From: Pseudomonadota bacterium
GTDB lineage: Bacteria; Desulfobacterota; Anaeroferrophillalia; Anaeroferrophillales; Tharpellaceae
NCBI GenBank assembly: GCA_030641485.1
Contig: DAOWHJ010000016.1
Span: 1-32,437, forward strand
Direction of reading: 5' to 3'
Length of the DNA: 32,437 nt
Shown: in pieces, positions 1-10,079 of the stretch
Position numbering within the stretch: position 1 is the first letter of the stretch
How the letters are laid out: every line of letters begins with the position of its first letter
Notes under the pieces: generated by a model
Told to the model about the DNA's origin: nothing
The model's input: only the letters and a program-made list of their open reading frames with translations
Databases searched by the model: none
Program-made: the position numbers and the translations under genes

Positions 1-49
1 AGCATTGCTGCCAGTAAAGTTGTGCCTGAACGTGGAAAACTGTTTTATC

Positions 50-780
50 TTACTCTTTTTCATTGTTGAGCCATAGATTTGCCAGCCAAGAATGAGCTTT
101 GCGAATCTCAAGGCCATCGGGAAAGGTTTTTTCACGAGTAAGCTCCTTTACAATTTGCACCTTGCGCGAGTTAGGGAAATAGGTGGCAAATCTGGAAAAA
201 TTACGACTCGGTTTATCATCACCCCATTTCACTTCAAGCAGTAGTTCCGAATGTTTTTCACCAGTTACCTGGAAATCAATTTCAAAGCCTTCCTTTGTCC
301 GAATGTAGTACAAGTTGTATGATTCGCCGTAGAGATCATTCAAACGGTGGATCTCTTTGAGGAGCGCGCAAGCGGTAAGGTTTTCCAGTTTGAGAAGCGC
401 GATCTCCTTTAGATCTAGAGGATGAAGGCGATACTGAAAAAAACGGCCGGCTAGAGAGTCGCCGACCTTGCGATAGGTGTCAAGTTTGGCGCTGCCGGTT
501 ACAAGAATGGATGGGGGGCTTTTTCGGTATCGTAAACCCCTTTAAGCCATGATTTCCATCGTGTCATTTTATGAAGTTCATCGAAAATGACAAGGGGCTT
601 TGTTCTATCCCATGATTTTTCCTGTAGGGCAAGCCGATGCTCGGCACTGTCATAATTGAAGTAGTCGAACGATGGGGTAATCATTTTCGCCAGAGTCGTT
701 TTACCACTTTGGCGGGGACCGGTTAAAAGCACGATCTTTTTATGCAAATCTGTTCTAATAAATTCGGAATGAAGGTCTAT
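50..780 (-). pseudogene. Decayed AAA ATPase of the DUF4143 type (AAA_14 + DUF4143)
   Basis: ORF 499..747 carries a Walker A (LLTGPRQSGKTTLA) and Walker B-like VIFDELHK; ORF 50..343 carries the DUF4143 C-terminal pattern (LYYIRTKEGFEIDFQV...LLLEVKWGD). Reading through the C-run near 513-518 in another frame restores PPSILVTGSAKLDTYRKVGDSLAGRFFQYRLHPLDLKEI, contiguous with the C-terminal ORF. About 150-200 aa of expected middle region is missing. Confidence 0.8.
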
Positions 781-926
781 ATGGTCGCTCTTTTTTGGGT
801 GGGGGCTCTTCGTAATGTTCCTTAAATTGGCGGCGGCAGGATTAATCTTGATGGACTTATATTGGGTTGAATCGAGAGCCTGGAGCTATGCTGGTAGCAA
901 TTGCATTTTTTGATCTCATAGCTTCT

Positions 927-1469
927 CTAAAGCCATAGCTTGCTGAAGTCAAAATTAAAAGAACACTTATCCAATGCAAATGTAACTGTTTCCTCTCTTG
1001 CGTCACAAATCTTAATATATTTTCCTTCCTTCAGTTTATATACTTTCGCTATATCATCGTCGGGATTGACTATGATATAGTAGTCTACAGCTTCACTTTC
1101 ATAGATGTTGAATTTAATAGTAGTGTCTTTTTTTGCTGTTGAAGGAGATAATATCTCAAATATTATTTTTGGAGATTTGCTAATAAAAGCGTCATTATGT
1201 GGTTTGTGACAGATTACCATATTGTCCGGTTGGACGACTGTAGAATCTCCAATTCGCCAATCGACGGGTAGAAGGGCGTGACATCTCTCACAACTTTTTA
1301 ATTTATCCTGGAGTTGCCATGCAATATTATTACTGATTTTCTGATGTTTAATTGATGGTGCGGGGCTCATGGCATATGGTACACCATGAATCAATTCCCA
1401 GCTGCCTTCCCAAAGTTTGTACTCGTCATAGACGTAACAAGGAAGATCATCCCATCGTAAAGTATTCAT
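927..1469 (-). CDS. Uma2 family (DUF820) putative endonuclease-like protein
   Basis: Uma2-like pattern MSPAPSIKHQKISNNI...LPVDWRIGDSTVVQPDNMVICH...PKIIFEILSPSTAKKDTTIKFNIYESEAVDYYIIVNPDD. Track ORF runs to 1577, but an ATG at 1469 follows an AGGAGAG Shine-Dalgarno. Confidence 0.8.
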   Translation of the reverse strand: MNTLRWDDLPCYVYDEYKLWEGSWELIHGVPYAMSPAPSIKHQKISNNIAWQLQDKLKSCERCHALLPVDWRIGDSTVVQPDNMVICHKPHNDAFISKSPKIIFEILSPSTAKKDTTIKFNIYESEAVDYYIIVNPDDDIAKVYKLKEGKYIKICDAREETVTFALDKCSFNFDFSKLWL

Positions 1470-1768
1470 AATAAAACTCTCCTGATCTTTTATTGAAAGC
1501 ATTTCGGGGATTACACCGAGCAGGGTTTCGCTGGACCATAGAATTATAGCTGTCAGTGTACACAAATCCTGATCCATTTTTGGGAAATCAGGTCATGCCC
1601 TCTTAATGTTATAGTTGTATGTACTACTCAGAGCAGTTACATTTAAGCTTGCTATTGTCGGCTGCATTCAGGTATCTATTTTTATTAATGAGATGTTAAT
1701 ACAATGCATCTTTGTGGGAAAGAAGTCAATTGTTTTATAGATGATTTGAGGATCATTTTGAGGGTTTT

Positions 1769-3319
1769 GTGATGGCTTGGCCTGAGTTTGTTTTTATCTT
1801 TGTAATGCCGGGCGCTAATGAGTTGTCAGCCTTAGATCGGGGGCTTTTTGTCTCCTTGGTCGAAGATCGGCGCTGGGCTGAGGCGGTCAAGTTTTACGAG
1901 GATCTTCGGCAAAAAGACCCCGATTGTTTGCCGGTGACTAACGCTTTGGCTAAAGTGGCCTATGAGAATCGAGATTTTACGGCAGCTTTTGGGTTGCTGG
2001 GTTCTCTGGTTAAAAAAAATCCCGGGAGCCCGATTTGGTTGAATAATCTTGGTGTAGTTGCGGCTGGGCGTGGTGATTTGGTGGTTGCCCGTGGATTACT
2101 GCAACAGGCCGAAATGGTTTCCGGGAGCAAAAGTGAGATTCTCTATAATCTTGGGTGTCTAGCAGTAAATGAAAACAACAAGGAGTCCGCCCTAAAAATT
2201 TTCAGTCAGATAATTGTAGTTGAACCGGGTCATATCCGGGCTCTATTTGCATTGAGTCGTATCGCAAAAGAGTTGGGGCGAGTGGATGAGGCCATAACTT
2301 ATTGCAGCAAATTAGTTGAACAGGCTCCAAATGAGGCCGAATTTCGTCAGAATCTGGGTATTGTGTTACTTAAGAAGGGTGATTGGGAAGAGGGATTTGA
2401 GTTATACGAGGCCCGTTGGCAGGCTAACCGTCTGGGGCAATTTGCCTCGGATTTTTTATGGCAGGGAGAAGACTTAAGCGGAAAGACTATTCTGGTCTGG
2501 TCAGAGCAGGGTTTGGGGGATACCATTAACTTTGTTCGTTATTTGCCGCAGTTGAATGAGTTGGCTGGATCGGTGGTTCTGGTAGTTCAGGAAGTGTTGG
2601 TTGAGTTGTTGCGCTCAAGTTTTCCCAAGATTAAGATAATGGGCCTATGTGAGCGGGACCGGGTGGTTCATGATGTTCAGGTGCCACTGCTTAATCTTCC
2701 GCGTTTCTTTCAGGCTCAGCCTGATGTTGTTGCGCCTGTCAATCCCTACCTTAGGGTGAGTGAAGAGTTTCAGAAAAAGTGGTGTTTGCGTTTAGTCACC
2801 GACAGAACACGTTCGAATAAGGTCACCTGCTTACAGGTTGGTGTGGTTTGGGCCGGGAATCCCCATCATGCCAATGATATTAATCGTTCAATCTCGTTAA
2901 AACTGTTCAGTCGTATTTTTGCCCTTAAAGGTGTCAGCTTTTACAGTTTACAGAAGGAGCAGGTTGCCGTCGATGTGCAGCTTATTGCAACGTTCACAGG
3001 TGCAGGGGAGAGTTGTCGGGAATTTATTGATTTGTCCGGCGAGCTTAATGATTTTCAGGATACGGCAGCAATATTGCAAAATCTTGATCTTCTGATCTCG
3101 TGCGATACCTCAGTCGCACATTTAGCAGGTGCTTTGTCTTGTCCGACTTGGTTGTTGCTCCCTTTTGATGCTGACTGGCGCTGGTTGCTAGATCGTGATG
3201 ATTCACCCTGGTATCCGAGTATGAGGCTTTTCCGCCAGCCTGACCCGGGGTCCTGGGGGCCGGTTATCAATGAAGTCTGTTGTTGCTTGCAGGGTATGCT
3301 TGAAAGTCGTGTGAATTAA
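1769..3319 (+). CDS. Tetratricopeptide-repeat protein with C-terminal GT9-like glycosyltransferase domain
   Basis: 516 aa; N-terminal TPR pattern (PIWLNNLGVVAAGRGDL, EAEFRQNLGIVLLKKGDWEEGFELYEARW) then WSEQGLGDTINFVRYLPQL and DLLISCDTSVAHLAGALSCPTWLLLPFDADWRW. Start could be GTG 1769 or a nearby ATG. Confidence 0.85.
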   Translation: MMAWPEFVFIFVMPGANELSALDRGLFVSLVEDRRWAEAVKFYEDLRQKDPDCLPVTNALAKVAYENRDFTAAFGLLGSLVKKNPGSPIWLNNLGVVAAGRGDLVVARGLLQQAEMVSGSKSEILYNLGCLAVNENNKESALKIFSQIIVVEPGHIRALFALSRIAKELGRVDEAITYCSKLVEQAPNEAEFRQNLGIVLLKKGDWEEGFELYEARWQANRLGQFASDFLWQGEDLSGKTILVWSEQGLGDTINFVRYLPQLNELAGSVVLVVQEVLVELLRSSFPKIKIMGLCERDRVVHDVQVPLLNLPRFFQAQPDVVAPVNPYLRVSEEFQKKWCLRLVTDRTRSNKVTCLQVGVVWAGNPHHANDINRSISLKLFSRIFALKGVSFYSLQKEQVAVDVQLIATFTGAGESCREFIDLSGELNDFQDTAAILQNLDLLISCDTSVAHLAGALSCPTWLLLPFDADWRWLLDRDDSPWYPSMRLFRQPDPGSWGPVINEVCCCLQGMLESRVN

Positions 3320-3429
3320 ACTGCTTACGAATAGCTTGCTTGGAAGAATTGTAAGCTGAGTAGCATTACAATTATTTCAGTTTGAACTTTTGATGCACTC
3401 GTAGAAGTATCGGACTTTTTACGACGCCA

Positions 3430-3705
3430 TCAACTTTTCTTTGTGGGCATAAACATAACCTTCAGGCCAAAGGGGCGAGCGATTTTGTTCAGGGTCTCAA
3501 GGGTCGGGTTTCCACGATCTTTTTCAATATCCATAAGGACGCGAGGATAAATTTTAAGTATCTTTTCGGCATAATCCTTTTGTGTCAAACCTACGATTTT
3601 ACGCATCCATAAAGTTGCTTGACCAATTGTCAAACGGCCCTGAATAATCTCTTCATAGAGCTTCTCCTTCTCTTTCCGTACCTCTTCTGGTGGCAATTTC
3701 CTCAT
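3430..3705 (-). CDS. XRE-family HTH protein, HipB-like putative antitoxin
   Basis: 91 aa with HTH pattern MRKIVGLTQKDYAEKILKIYPRVLMDIEKDRGNPTLETLNKIARPFGL; 14 bp downstream of the hipA-like gene. Confidence 0.8.
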   Translation of the reverse strand: MRKLPPEEVRKEKEKLYEEIIQGRLTIGQATLWMRKIVGLTQKDYAEKILKIYPRVLMDIEKDRGNPTLETLNKIARPFGLKVMFMPTKKS

Positions 3706-3719
3706 TCTATAAGCACCTT

Positions 3720-4997
3720 TTATCGACTTGCATCAAATAAATCTTCGCAAATTTCCTGAATCCGGCCAACAACCCTTTCTATCAAAAAGTCGTCGACTCC
3801 ACATTGATGCATAGTTTCCGGCATTTTGGCCAGGCGAAGTGCACATTTTTTCAGGGCTACCATGATTTTTTCAGGTTCGGTGACGTAGGGAGAGAGAGCC
3901 TCGGCAATTTTCCCCCACGACGGCCGCCCGATCACAGTTTCCAGTGCACCATCCCATCTTGTGGCCCGGGCAATTCCTTCGGGATCAAGAAACATTGGAG
4001 CAAAATCATAAAGAGGGGATAGCTCAATTTTTCCGTTTGGGTATTTTACTAAAGCTGTATTACGACCATGATTATCAGTATTTCGCAGTGCTACATTTAG
4101 TATGTCCCGCATTAGATATTCTAAAATTTCTTCATCAGGAAGAGTACAATATTTGGCTATTGCCTGGCAAAATGAGAGGTGTGAACCGTATCTTCCAAAT
4201 GAGCTCGAAGCCGTAGCTGAGGCCAAGGTTTCCAAGCCATATCTTGCAACTTGTCCCGTTTTGACAGAGCGGTCAAAACGAGAGATAAAAAGACTGTTGT
4301 CAATAAATTCTAGAGGTTCTCCGGTTCTTAGTCCAAAACTTCTGGCAACTTCATAGTAAGGAGCTTCGTTTTTTAGAATCAAGCGATCCGGGTTGGTTGT
4401 TCCTCTGGGGAATTTTATCAACCAGAACTTTTTTATCTTGCTATCTGGTAAGGCCCCATCAGCATGCCATTTCCCCTGGCAATCCTGATTTATGAGAAAC
4501 TTTGGCGCTTCACCTTGAACATCAGTGGCTCCAGCAACAAGAGCACCATTTCTTTCGGCATATTCAATGAAATCTTCGTGCCGATTGACAACATCACTCT
4601 TTGCAAAGCCAGGATGATCAACTGGAGAGCGTTCACTCGCTTCTTGAATACGTAGATTTCCAGGCGGATTGCCAGCTCCCTTGAGTAAAAGATGCCAATC
4701 AGCACTCTCGTTATCAAGCAAGCCCAGGCGCTTAACCCAGACCCTGCGTCCGGCCCCAGAAGGAAGTAAGTCAAGTAGAAAGGCTGGCCATGTTGATTCT
4801 CTATAGAGCTCAAAATTTACCGGATACCTAGACCCGACCTGACAATAAGGTCGGTCAATATAGCTAACCGCATAATCAATGTCGTAATCAAAACGACCGC
4901 TACCAGCAACGCCTAAATTTAATTGACCCTCATCCGGCTCAAAAAAACCAGCTTTTTGCCAATCTCCATCAAGAAAAATTTCGATCGTACATTTCAT
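3720..4997 (-). CDS. HipA-family Ser/Thr kinase, putative type II toxin
   Basis: 425 aa; FWLIKFPRG, LFISRFDR, catalytic-loop-like LRNTDNHGRN and metal-binding-like LSPLYDFAPM typical of HipA kinases. Confidence 0.87.
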   Translation of the reverse strand: MKCTIEIFLDGDWQKAGFFEPDEGQLNLGVAGSGRFDYDIDYAVSYIDRPYCQVGSRYPVNFELYRESTWPAFLLDLLPSGAGRRVWVKRLGLLDNESADWHLLLKGAGNPPGNLRIQEASERSPVDHPGFAKSDVVNRHEDFIEYAERNGALVAGATDVQGEAPKFLINQDCQGKWHADGALPDSKIKKFWLIKFPRGTTNPDRLILKNEAPYYEVARSFGLRTGEPLEFIDNSLFISRFDRSVKTGQVARYGLETLASATASSSFGRYGSHLSFCQAIAKYCTLPDEEILEYLMRDILNVALRNTDNHGRNTALVKYPNGKIELSPLYDFAPMFLDPEGIARATRWDGALETVIGRPSWGKIAEALSPYVTEPEKIMVALKKCALRLAKMPETMHQCGVDDFLIERVVGRIQEICEDLFDASR

Positions 4998-5224
4998 TGG
5001 ATCACATTATTTTTTGGCAACAACTGAGAAAGCATAAACTTCAGATTATAATATTGCTATTAAAGTAACATATATTTTATCATTAAACAACTTATTAGGC
5101 TATTATGATAGCATAGTTTCCCTTTAGAGGCCAAAAATGTGTGATTTTTGAATTGATAAATTATATTTATGGTTTTGAAATTTGACGACTGAGGTGTTGG
5201 GACAGTGGTAGGGGGGGCATGTAG

Positions 5225-5265
5225 AAAAAGAGTGGCCCGGAATGTTCTTCCGGGTCACTCTTTTT
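5225..5265 (-). terminator. Rho-independent terminator downstream of folD (potentially bidirectional)
   Basis: AAAAAGAGTGGCCCGGAA-TGTTC-TTCCGGGTCACTCTTTTT stem-loop; 18-bp arms with one G/A (G-U) difference, T-runs on both sides. Confidence 0.85.
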
Positions 5266-5292
5266 GGAATTACAGTAATAAATTCTTAAACT

Positions 5293-6150
5293 TTACGGAT
5301 TCAACTGCTCACAGGCGATGATTGTCTGTTTACACAAAACCGCAGTCGTAACCGAACCGACACCAGCCGGGACCGGAGTAATCTTTCCAACAACCGGTTC
5401 ACACTCGGCAAAATCAACGTCACCACAGTATTTTCCGGGGCGGTCGGGATCTTCATTGATGCCGACATCAATTACAATCTGGCCAGCTTTAACAAAGTCA
5501 GCTTTAACCATTTTAGCGCGGCCGACAGCAGCGATCAGGATGTCAGCTTCCTGGCAGACCTGGTTCAAGTTTTCGGTGCGGGAGTGGCAGAGGGTTACTG
5601 TGCCGTGCTCGCGTAAGAGTAGCATCGCCACCGGTTTGCCGACAACCAGTGAGCGGCCTAAAACCACGCAACGTTTGCCCTTAATTGGAATGTCGTAGAA
5701 GTGTAACATATCCATACACGCAGTTGGTGTGCATGGCGGAAAGCCGGAGAGATCGTCAGCGAAAACCTTAGCTGCACCACCTAAAGTCATGCAATCCACA
5801 TCTTTTTCGACCGGGATCAGGGCCCGAATTTTACGATCATCGAGGTGTTTCGGTAGCGGCGCAAACATCAGGATGCCGTGAATAGAGTCGTTGGCGCCGA
5901 CTTCTGTGACGGCTTTTTCAAAATCAGCCTGATTGATGTCTTCGGGGTATTCAAATACTTCATAAGTCATACCGACAACATCGCAGGTCTTTTTTGCTCC
6001 ACCTTCGTAAAAAAGATCGTCGGGACGCGCGCCAACCCTGATAATTCCGAGTTTGGGCATGATATCACGAGCTTTCAAAGCCTCTACTTTTTTGGTCAAC
6101 TCTGCTTTCATCGCGTCGGCAACCGGTTTGCCTTTCAAAATTTCAGCCAT
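5293..6150 (-). CDS. folD: FolD-family methylenetetrahydrofolate dehydrogenase (cyclohydrolase residues atypical)
   Basis: [82 protein letters not shown]. Track start is 6165; internal ATG at 6150 has a GGAG Shine-Dalgarno. Confidence 0.92.
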   Translation of the reverse strand: MAEILKGKPVADAMKAELTKKVEALKARDIMPKLGIIRVGARPDDLFYEGGAKKTCDVVGMTYEVFEYPEDINQADFEKAVTEVGANDSIHGILMFAPLPKHLDDRKIRALIPVEKDVDCMTLGGAAKVFADDLSGFPPCTPTACMDMLHFYDIPIKGKRCVVLGRSLVVGKPVAMLLLREHGTVTLCHSRTENLNQVCQEADILIAAVGRAKMVKADFVKAGQIVIDVGINEDPDRPGKYCGDVDFAECEPVVGKITPVPAGVGSVTTAVLCKQTIIACEQLNP

Positions 6151-6347
6151 TATAAATTTCTCCATTTAGTGGTAAAGATTGTAAATCTTAACGTACTACA
6201 GTTTCAAACTGTCGGGGTTGGGGTTGTTTCTTGATGAAGGCGTCTCAGGATGCTTGTTCTTATTGAGATTTCTCAGCAGACTTTGTCAAGATGCGACCCC
6301 ATTTATGAGGGCGAAGCAAAGTTCGCCGCTATCATAATGTGATTTTT

Positions 6348-6977
<630 letters not shown>

Positions 6978-7055
6978 GGGTTTTCCTCCTGGAGTTAAAG
7001 TTATTTTTGAGTTTCAATTATGCTCTGAAACTGTCGATTGTATTTTGCCGATCGT

Positions 7056-7097
7056 AAAAAACAGGCACCGCTTACAATGGATGCCTCTGTTTGTCAA
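7056..7097 (-). terminator. Possible terminator downstream of the AOR gene
   Basis: Minus strand reads GACAAACAGAGGCATCC...GGTGCCTGTTTTTTAC: imperfect stem followed by a T-run. Confidence 0.5.
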
Positions 7098-7122
7098 GTG
7101 AAATTAGTTGCGAAGCTAGCTT

Positions 7123-8883
7123 TCACCTTGCAGGGGTGCCCTTTTTATCCCAACCGCGTAGTTTATAGTAATCCTGCAACATAAATTGAAGTTCATCAGT
7201 TGTAATTGTTTTTTGCGAATCCTCAAGGCTGCGGTGGAGCTGTGGCGGCAAACAATCACGGTCGGGACTCATTCCTTCACGCAGGTTAAAGCGGCGGACC
7301 AGGTTGGCAATTCGACTGGCGACATCTTGGAGCGAGGATTTGCTAATAGTTTCTCCGGTAACCATCTGTAAGAGTTCGGTCAGGGTCTCCCAGGGGTAGA
7401 GATCGCGGTAGAAGCGACAGAGAATCAGGGTGTCAAAGATAGTTAAGCGATCTTCAAAATCGATGAAAAGTTCGGCTTTATCTGTGGTTTGCTCAGGTTT
7501 AATCATGCCGCTCAACTCGGGTTTGTAAAAGGTTGAACGCAAATGACAGGCACCGCGATCAGAGGTGGCGTAAGCTAAACCCATGCCTTTTAAGACCCGC
7601 GGGTCGTAACCGGCGGGCTCCATCCCCTTGACATGTACGGCCAGATCTTCAAGGCCAAAGGTTTTGGCGGCAGGTTCGATCCCTTCAGCTAAGATTGCAC
7701 CCAGACCTTGTTTCGTCGCAATCTCAGAGAGTAGAGTCGCAATTTTATCAACCTCGCCATAATCTAGTTGAAAATCAATTTTACCACGGCGTGAGGCCTC
7801 AATCGTAAAGGCACAAAGATTTCCCGCTGTGATTGTGTCCATTCCAAGTTGGTCGCAGATGTTGTTCAGGTAGGCAATCTCCTCGATTGAGTCAATCTCA
7901 CAAAGCCCGCCGAAGGCGTAGATAGTTTCATACTCTGGCCCTTCAATCTTTAACCCCTTATGGCGTCCTTGGCTAATTGTGGTCAGGCGGCCACAGGCCA
8001 TGAAACATTTAAGGCAGGAGTGCGGTGTAACGTCACAATCTTTGTGCAATGTTTCGGCGTCGATCTTGGGCCATTGGCTGTAGCTGCCTTTAGTCCAGTA
8101 ACGGGTTGGGAAAGCTCCGGCTTCATTCATGATCTTAACCATCATCGGAGTGCCCAATTTCTTGTAGGCCAAAACCCCAGGGTTCTCACGGTTATTACGG
8201 GCAAAATCTTTAGACCAGTTACTAAGTTTTTCAGGTTCTGCTACAGGTCGTTGACGGTCTCCGTGAAAAAATATCCCTTTAAGTTTTTTTGATCCCATAA
8301 CTGCACCCATACCGGTACGTCCGGCTGAGCGCCAGTAATCATTTTCGATCACTGCAAAACGAACAAGCTTTTCACCGGCCGGTCCGATAACTAAAGACCC
8401 GGATTTTCGATAGGAAGACGTGACAAAGCGTTGGTTTAGGGCATCTTCACTTTTGTAGGTGTCAAGTCCCCATAGATCATCGGCTGTGTGAAATTCGGCA
8501 CCATCAGGAGAGATTTTTAAAACTAGAGGTGATCTACTGGCGCCACTGACCATTATAGCATCAAAGCCAGCAGCATCAATCGCTTCCGGCACTTTGCCAC
8601 CGGAGTAGGATTCGGCATAGATACCGGTCTGCGGGGATTTGCTGAAAACTCCGTAGCGACTACCGCCCCAGATCCGGCTTTTTGTAAAGGGTCCGGTGGC
8701 AAAAATCAGACAGTTTTCCGGTTCCAGAGGGTCGACTCCAGGGGGATTGTTTTCATGAAGTAACCAGGAAGCCAAGCCTTTACCTCCCAGATATTTGCGA
8801 TAAATATCCGGATCCGGCCGCTCAATTTGAAAACTCTGATTGCTTAAATTGACTTTGAGAATGCGTCCATAGTAACCATTCAT
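7123..8883 (-). CDS. Aldehyde:ferredoxin oxidoreductase family (tungstopterin) protein
   Basis: 586 aa; N-terminus MNGYYGRILKVNLSNQSF...YLGGKGLASWLL, IFATGPFT, GRTGMGAVMGSKKLKGIFF, Cys motif HSCLKCFMACGR, later LILCRF. Confidence 0.92.
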   Translation of the reverse strand: MNGYYGRILKVNLSNQSFQIERPDPDIYRKYLGGKGLASWLLHENNPPGVDPLEPENCLIFATGPFTKSRIWGGSRYGVFSKSPQTGIYAESYSGGKVPEAIDAAGFDAIMVSGASRSPLVLKISPDGAEFHTADDLWGLDTYKSEDALNQRFVTSSYRKSGSLVIGPAGEKLVRFAVIENDYWRSAGRTGMGAVMGSKKLKGIFFHGDRQRPVAEPEKLSNWSKDFARNNRENPGVLAYKKLGTPMMVKIMNEAGAFPTRYWTKGSYSQWPKIDAETLHKDCDVTPHSCLKCFMACGRLTTISQGRHKGLKIEGPEYETIYAFGGLCEIDSIEEIAYLNNICDQLGMDTITAGNLCAFTIEASRRGKIDFQLDYGEVDKIATLLSEIATKQGLGAILAEGIEPAAKTFGLEDLAVHVKGMEPAGYDPRVLKGMGLAYATSDRGACHLRSTFYKPELSGMIKPEQTTDKAELFIDFEDRLTIFDTLILCRFYRDLYPWETLTELLQMVTGETISKSSLQDVASRIANLVRRFNLREGMSPDRDCLPPQLHRSLEDSQKTITTDELQFMLQDYYKLRGWDKKGTPAR

Positions 8884-8903
8884 ATCGATTTTTCCTTAAA
8901 TCC

Positions 8904-9902
8904 CTAACGCATGGCAAATAGGGCATAGAGGCTAAAAAAATAGACGCCAACGACTAAAAGGGAGTCGACGGGCCAGCGGCCGGCGAGTTTTCTTTGTGAA
9001 CCGTAAATTCCTGAGAAGAGATAGAGGCCGCTCATTAAGAGACCAATAGCTGCGATCAGACTCTGGCTTTTCGAGGCCACGGCAAAAATTGATGAGCGGA
9101 AAAAAACTAAGTCGGCTAAGGCCAAAATTGCTACATTAAACAGGTTGCTACCGAAAATATTCCCGGCCGCCATCGCAAAACTGCCGATTTTGACGGCGCT
9201 GAAGGTGACGACAATCTCGGGTAGTGAGGTTGCAATTGCGAGCAGACTGTTACCGACAAAGGTAGTGCCCCAGTCGGTAATCTCGGCGATATGTTCAGCG
9301 CAGGTGGCCAAGGCTATGGATGCAGCGACAATCACCCCGGCGTTGATCAAGAGAGCCCGTTTCAGGGTTTGCGGGACAACTTGGTGGCTCGGGGATTTGC
9401 CTGAATTGGTGCTGCAATCGACTTCTTGAGTGGTTTGAAATTTGTGGAGTTTCTGGAGGCCGATTATGTAGGCTATAGCAATAAAAATCGAGAAAAGGTC
9501 AAGGTGAAAAATGTGCCAGAAACCCTGGCTCGCAAGCCCCATTACTGCGAGGCTGATGATTATCAGTGAGAGGTAGGCGGTGAGTTGGTTTTCGCTGTTG
9601 AGGCGGTGCCGCTCCTGTTGGGCTCGCCGGGTAATGACCAAGTCGAGCAGGGCCAGAATTGCCAGGTTCGCGGCGTTGCTGCCGAATATATTGCCTAAAG
9701 CTAAGTTCGGAGCATTAACGAAGAGGGTTGCGCTGAGGGTGCTGACCAGCTCCGGTAGTGAAGTGACAAAACCTAAAAGGATAACCCCAATAAACCCCCG
9801 ACTCATCCCGGTTACCTCGGCCAATTCATCTCCGGCTTTGGTCAATTTATGTCCTGAGATAAGAACTGCAAGTGCCGCTAATAAGAAAATAATCCAGATC
9901 AT
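8904..9902 (-). CDS. Calcium/sodium antiporter (YrbG/CaCA family)
   Basis: Two duplicated alpha-repeat motifs: GFVTSLPELVSTLSATL...GNIFGSNAANLAILALLDL and AIATSLPEIVVTFSAVK...GNIFGSNLFNVAILALADL. Confidence 0.92.
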   Translation of the reverse strand: MIWIIFLLAALAVLISGHKLTKAGDELAEVTGMSRGFIGVILLGFVTSLPELVSTLSATLFVNAPNLALGNIFGSNAANLAILALLDLVITRRAQQERHRLNSENQLTAYLSLIIISLAVMGLASQGFWHIFHLDLFSIFIAIAYIIGLQKLHKFQTTQEVDCSTNSGKSPSHQVVPQTLKRALLINAGVIVAASIALATCAEHIAEITDWGTTFVGNSLLAIATSLPEIVVTFSAVKIGSFAMAAGNIFGSNLFNVAILALADLVFFRSSIFAVASKSQSLIAAIGLLMSGLYLFSGIYGSQRKLAGRWPVDSLLVVGVYFFSLYALFAMR

Positions 9903-9987
9903 AAGGGTTGTTTTAGCCTGTTCAGTGGGTGGTTGAAAATTGGGCGATTATATAATGCCCAGCCTTGAACCACCAGTTTGTAAGGTT

Positions 9988-10030
9988 AAAAAAAGCCCGG
10001 TAACTGCTTTGGGCAACTACCGGGCTTTTT
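9988..10030 (-). terminator. Rho-independent terminator downstream of rpsA
   Basis: AAAAAGCCCGGTA ... TACCGGGCTTTTT perfect 13-bp stem with flanking A- and T-runs. Confidence 0.88.
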
Positions 10031-10079
10031 AAGAAACAATTAAGCTTAGTTTTGAGGGTGCAACGTGGCGGCGGCGAAG

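Noticed and set aside
3347-3373. AATTGTAA-N11-TTACAATT inverted repeat between the TPR-glycosyltransferase and hipB-like genes
   Set aside because: Short AT-rich stem without a proper T-run; too weak to call a terminator or operator.
4490-4813. 107-aa minus-strand ORF, plus plus-strand ORFs 3804..4022, 3944..4216 and 4102..4356
   Set aside because: All overlap the hipA-like gene in other frames and have no domain-like sequence.
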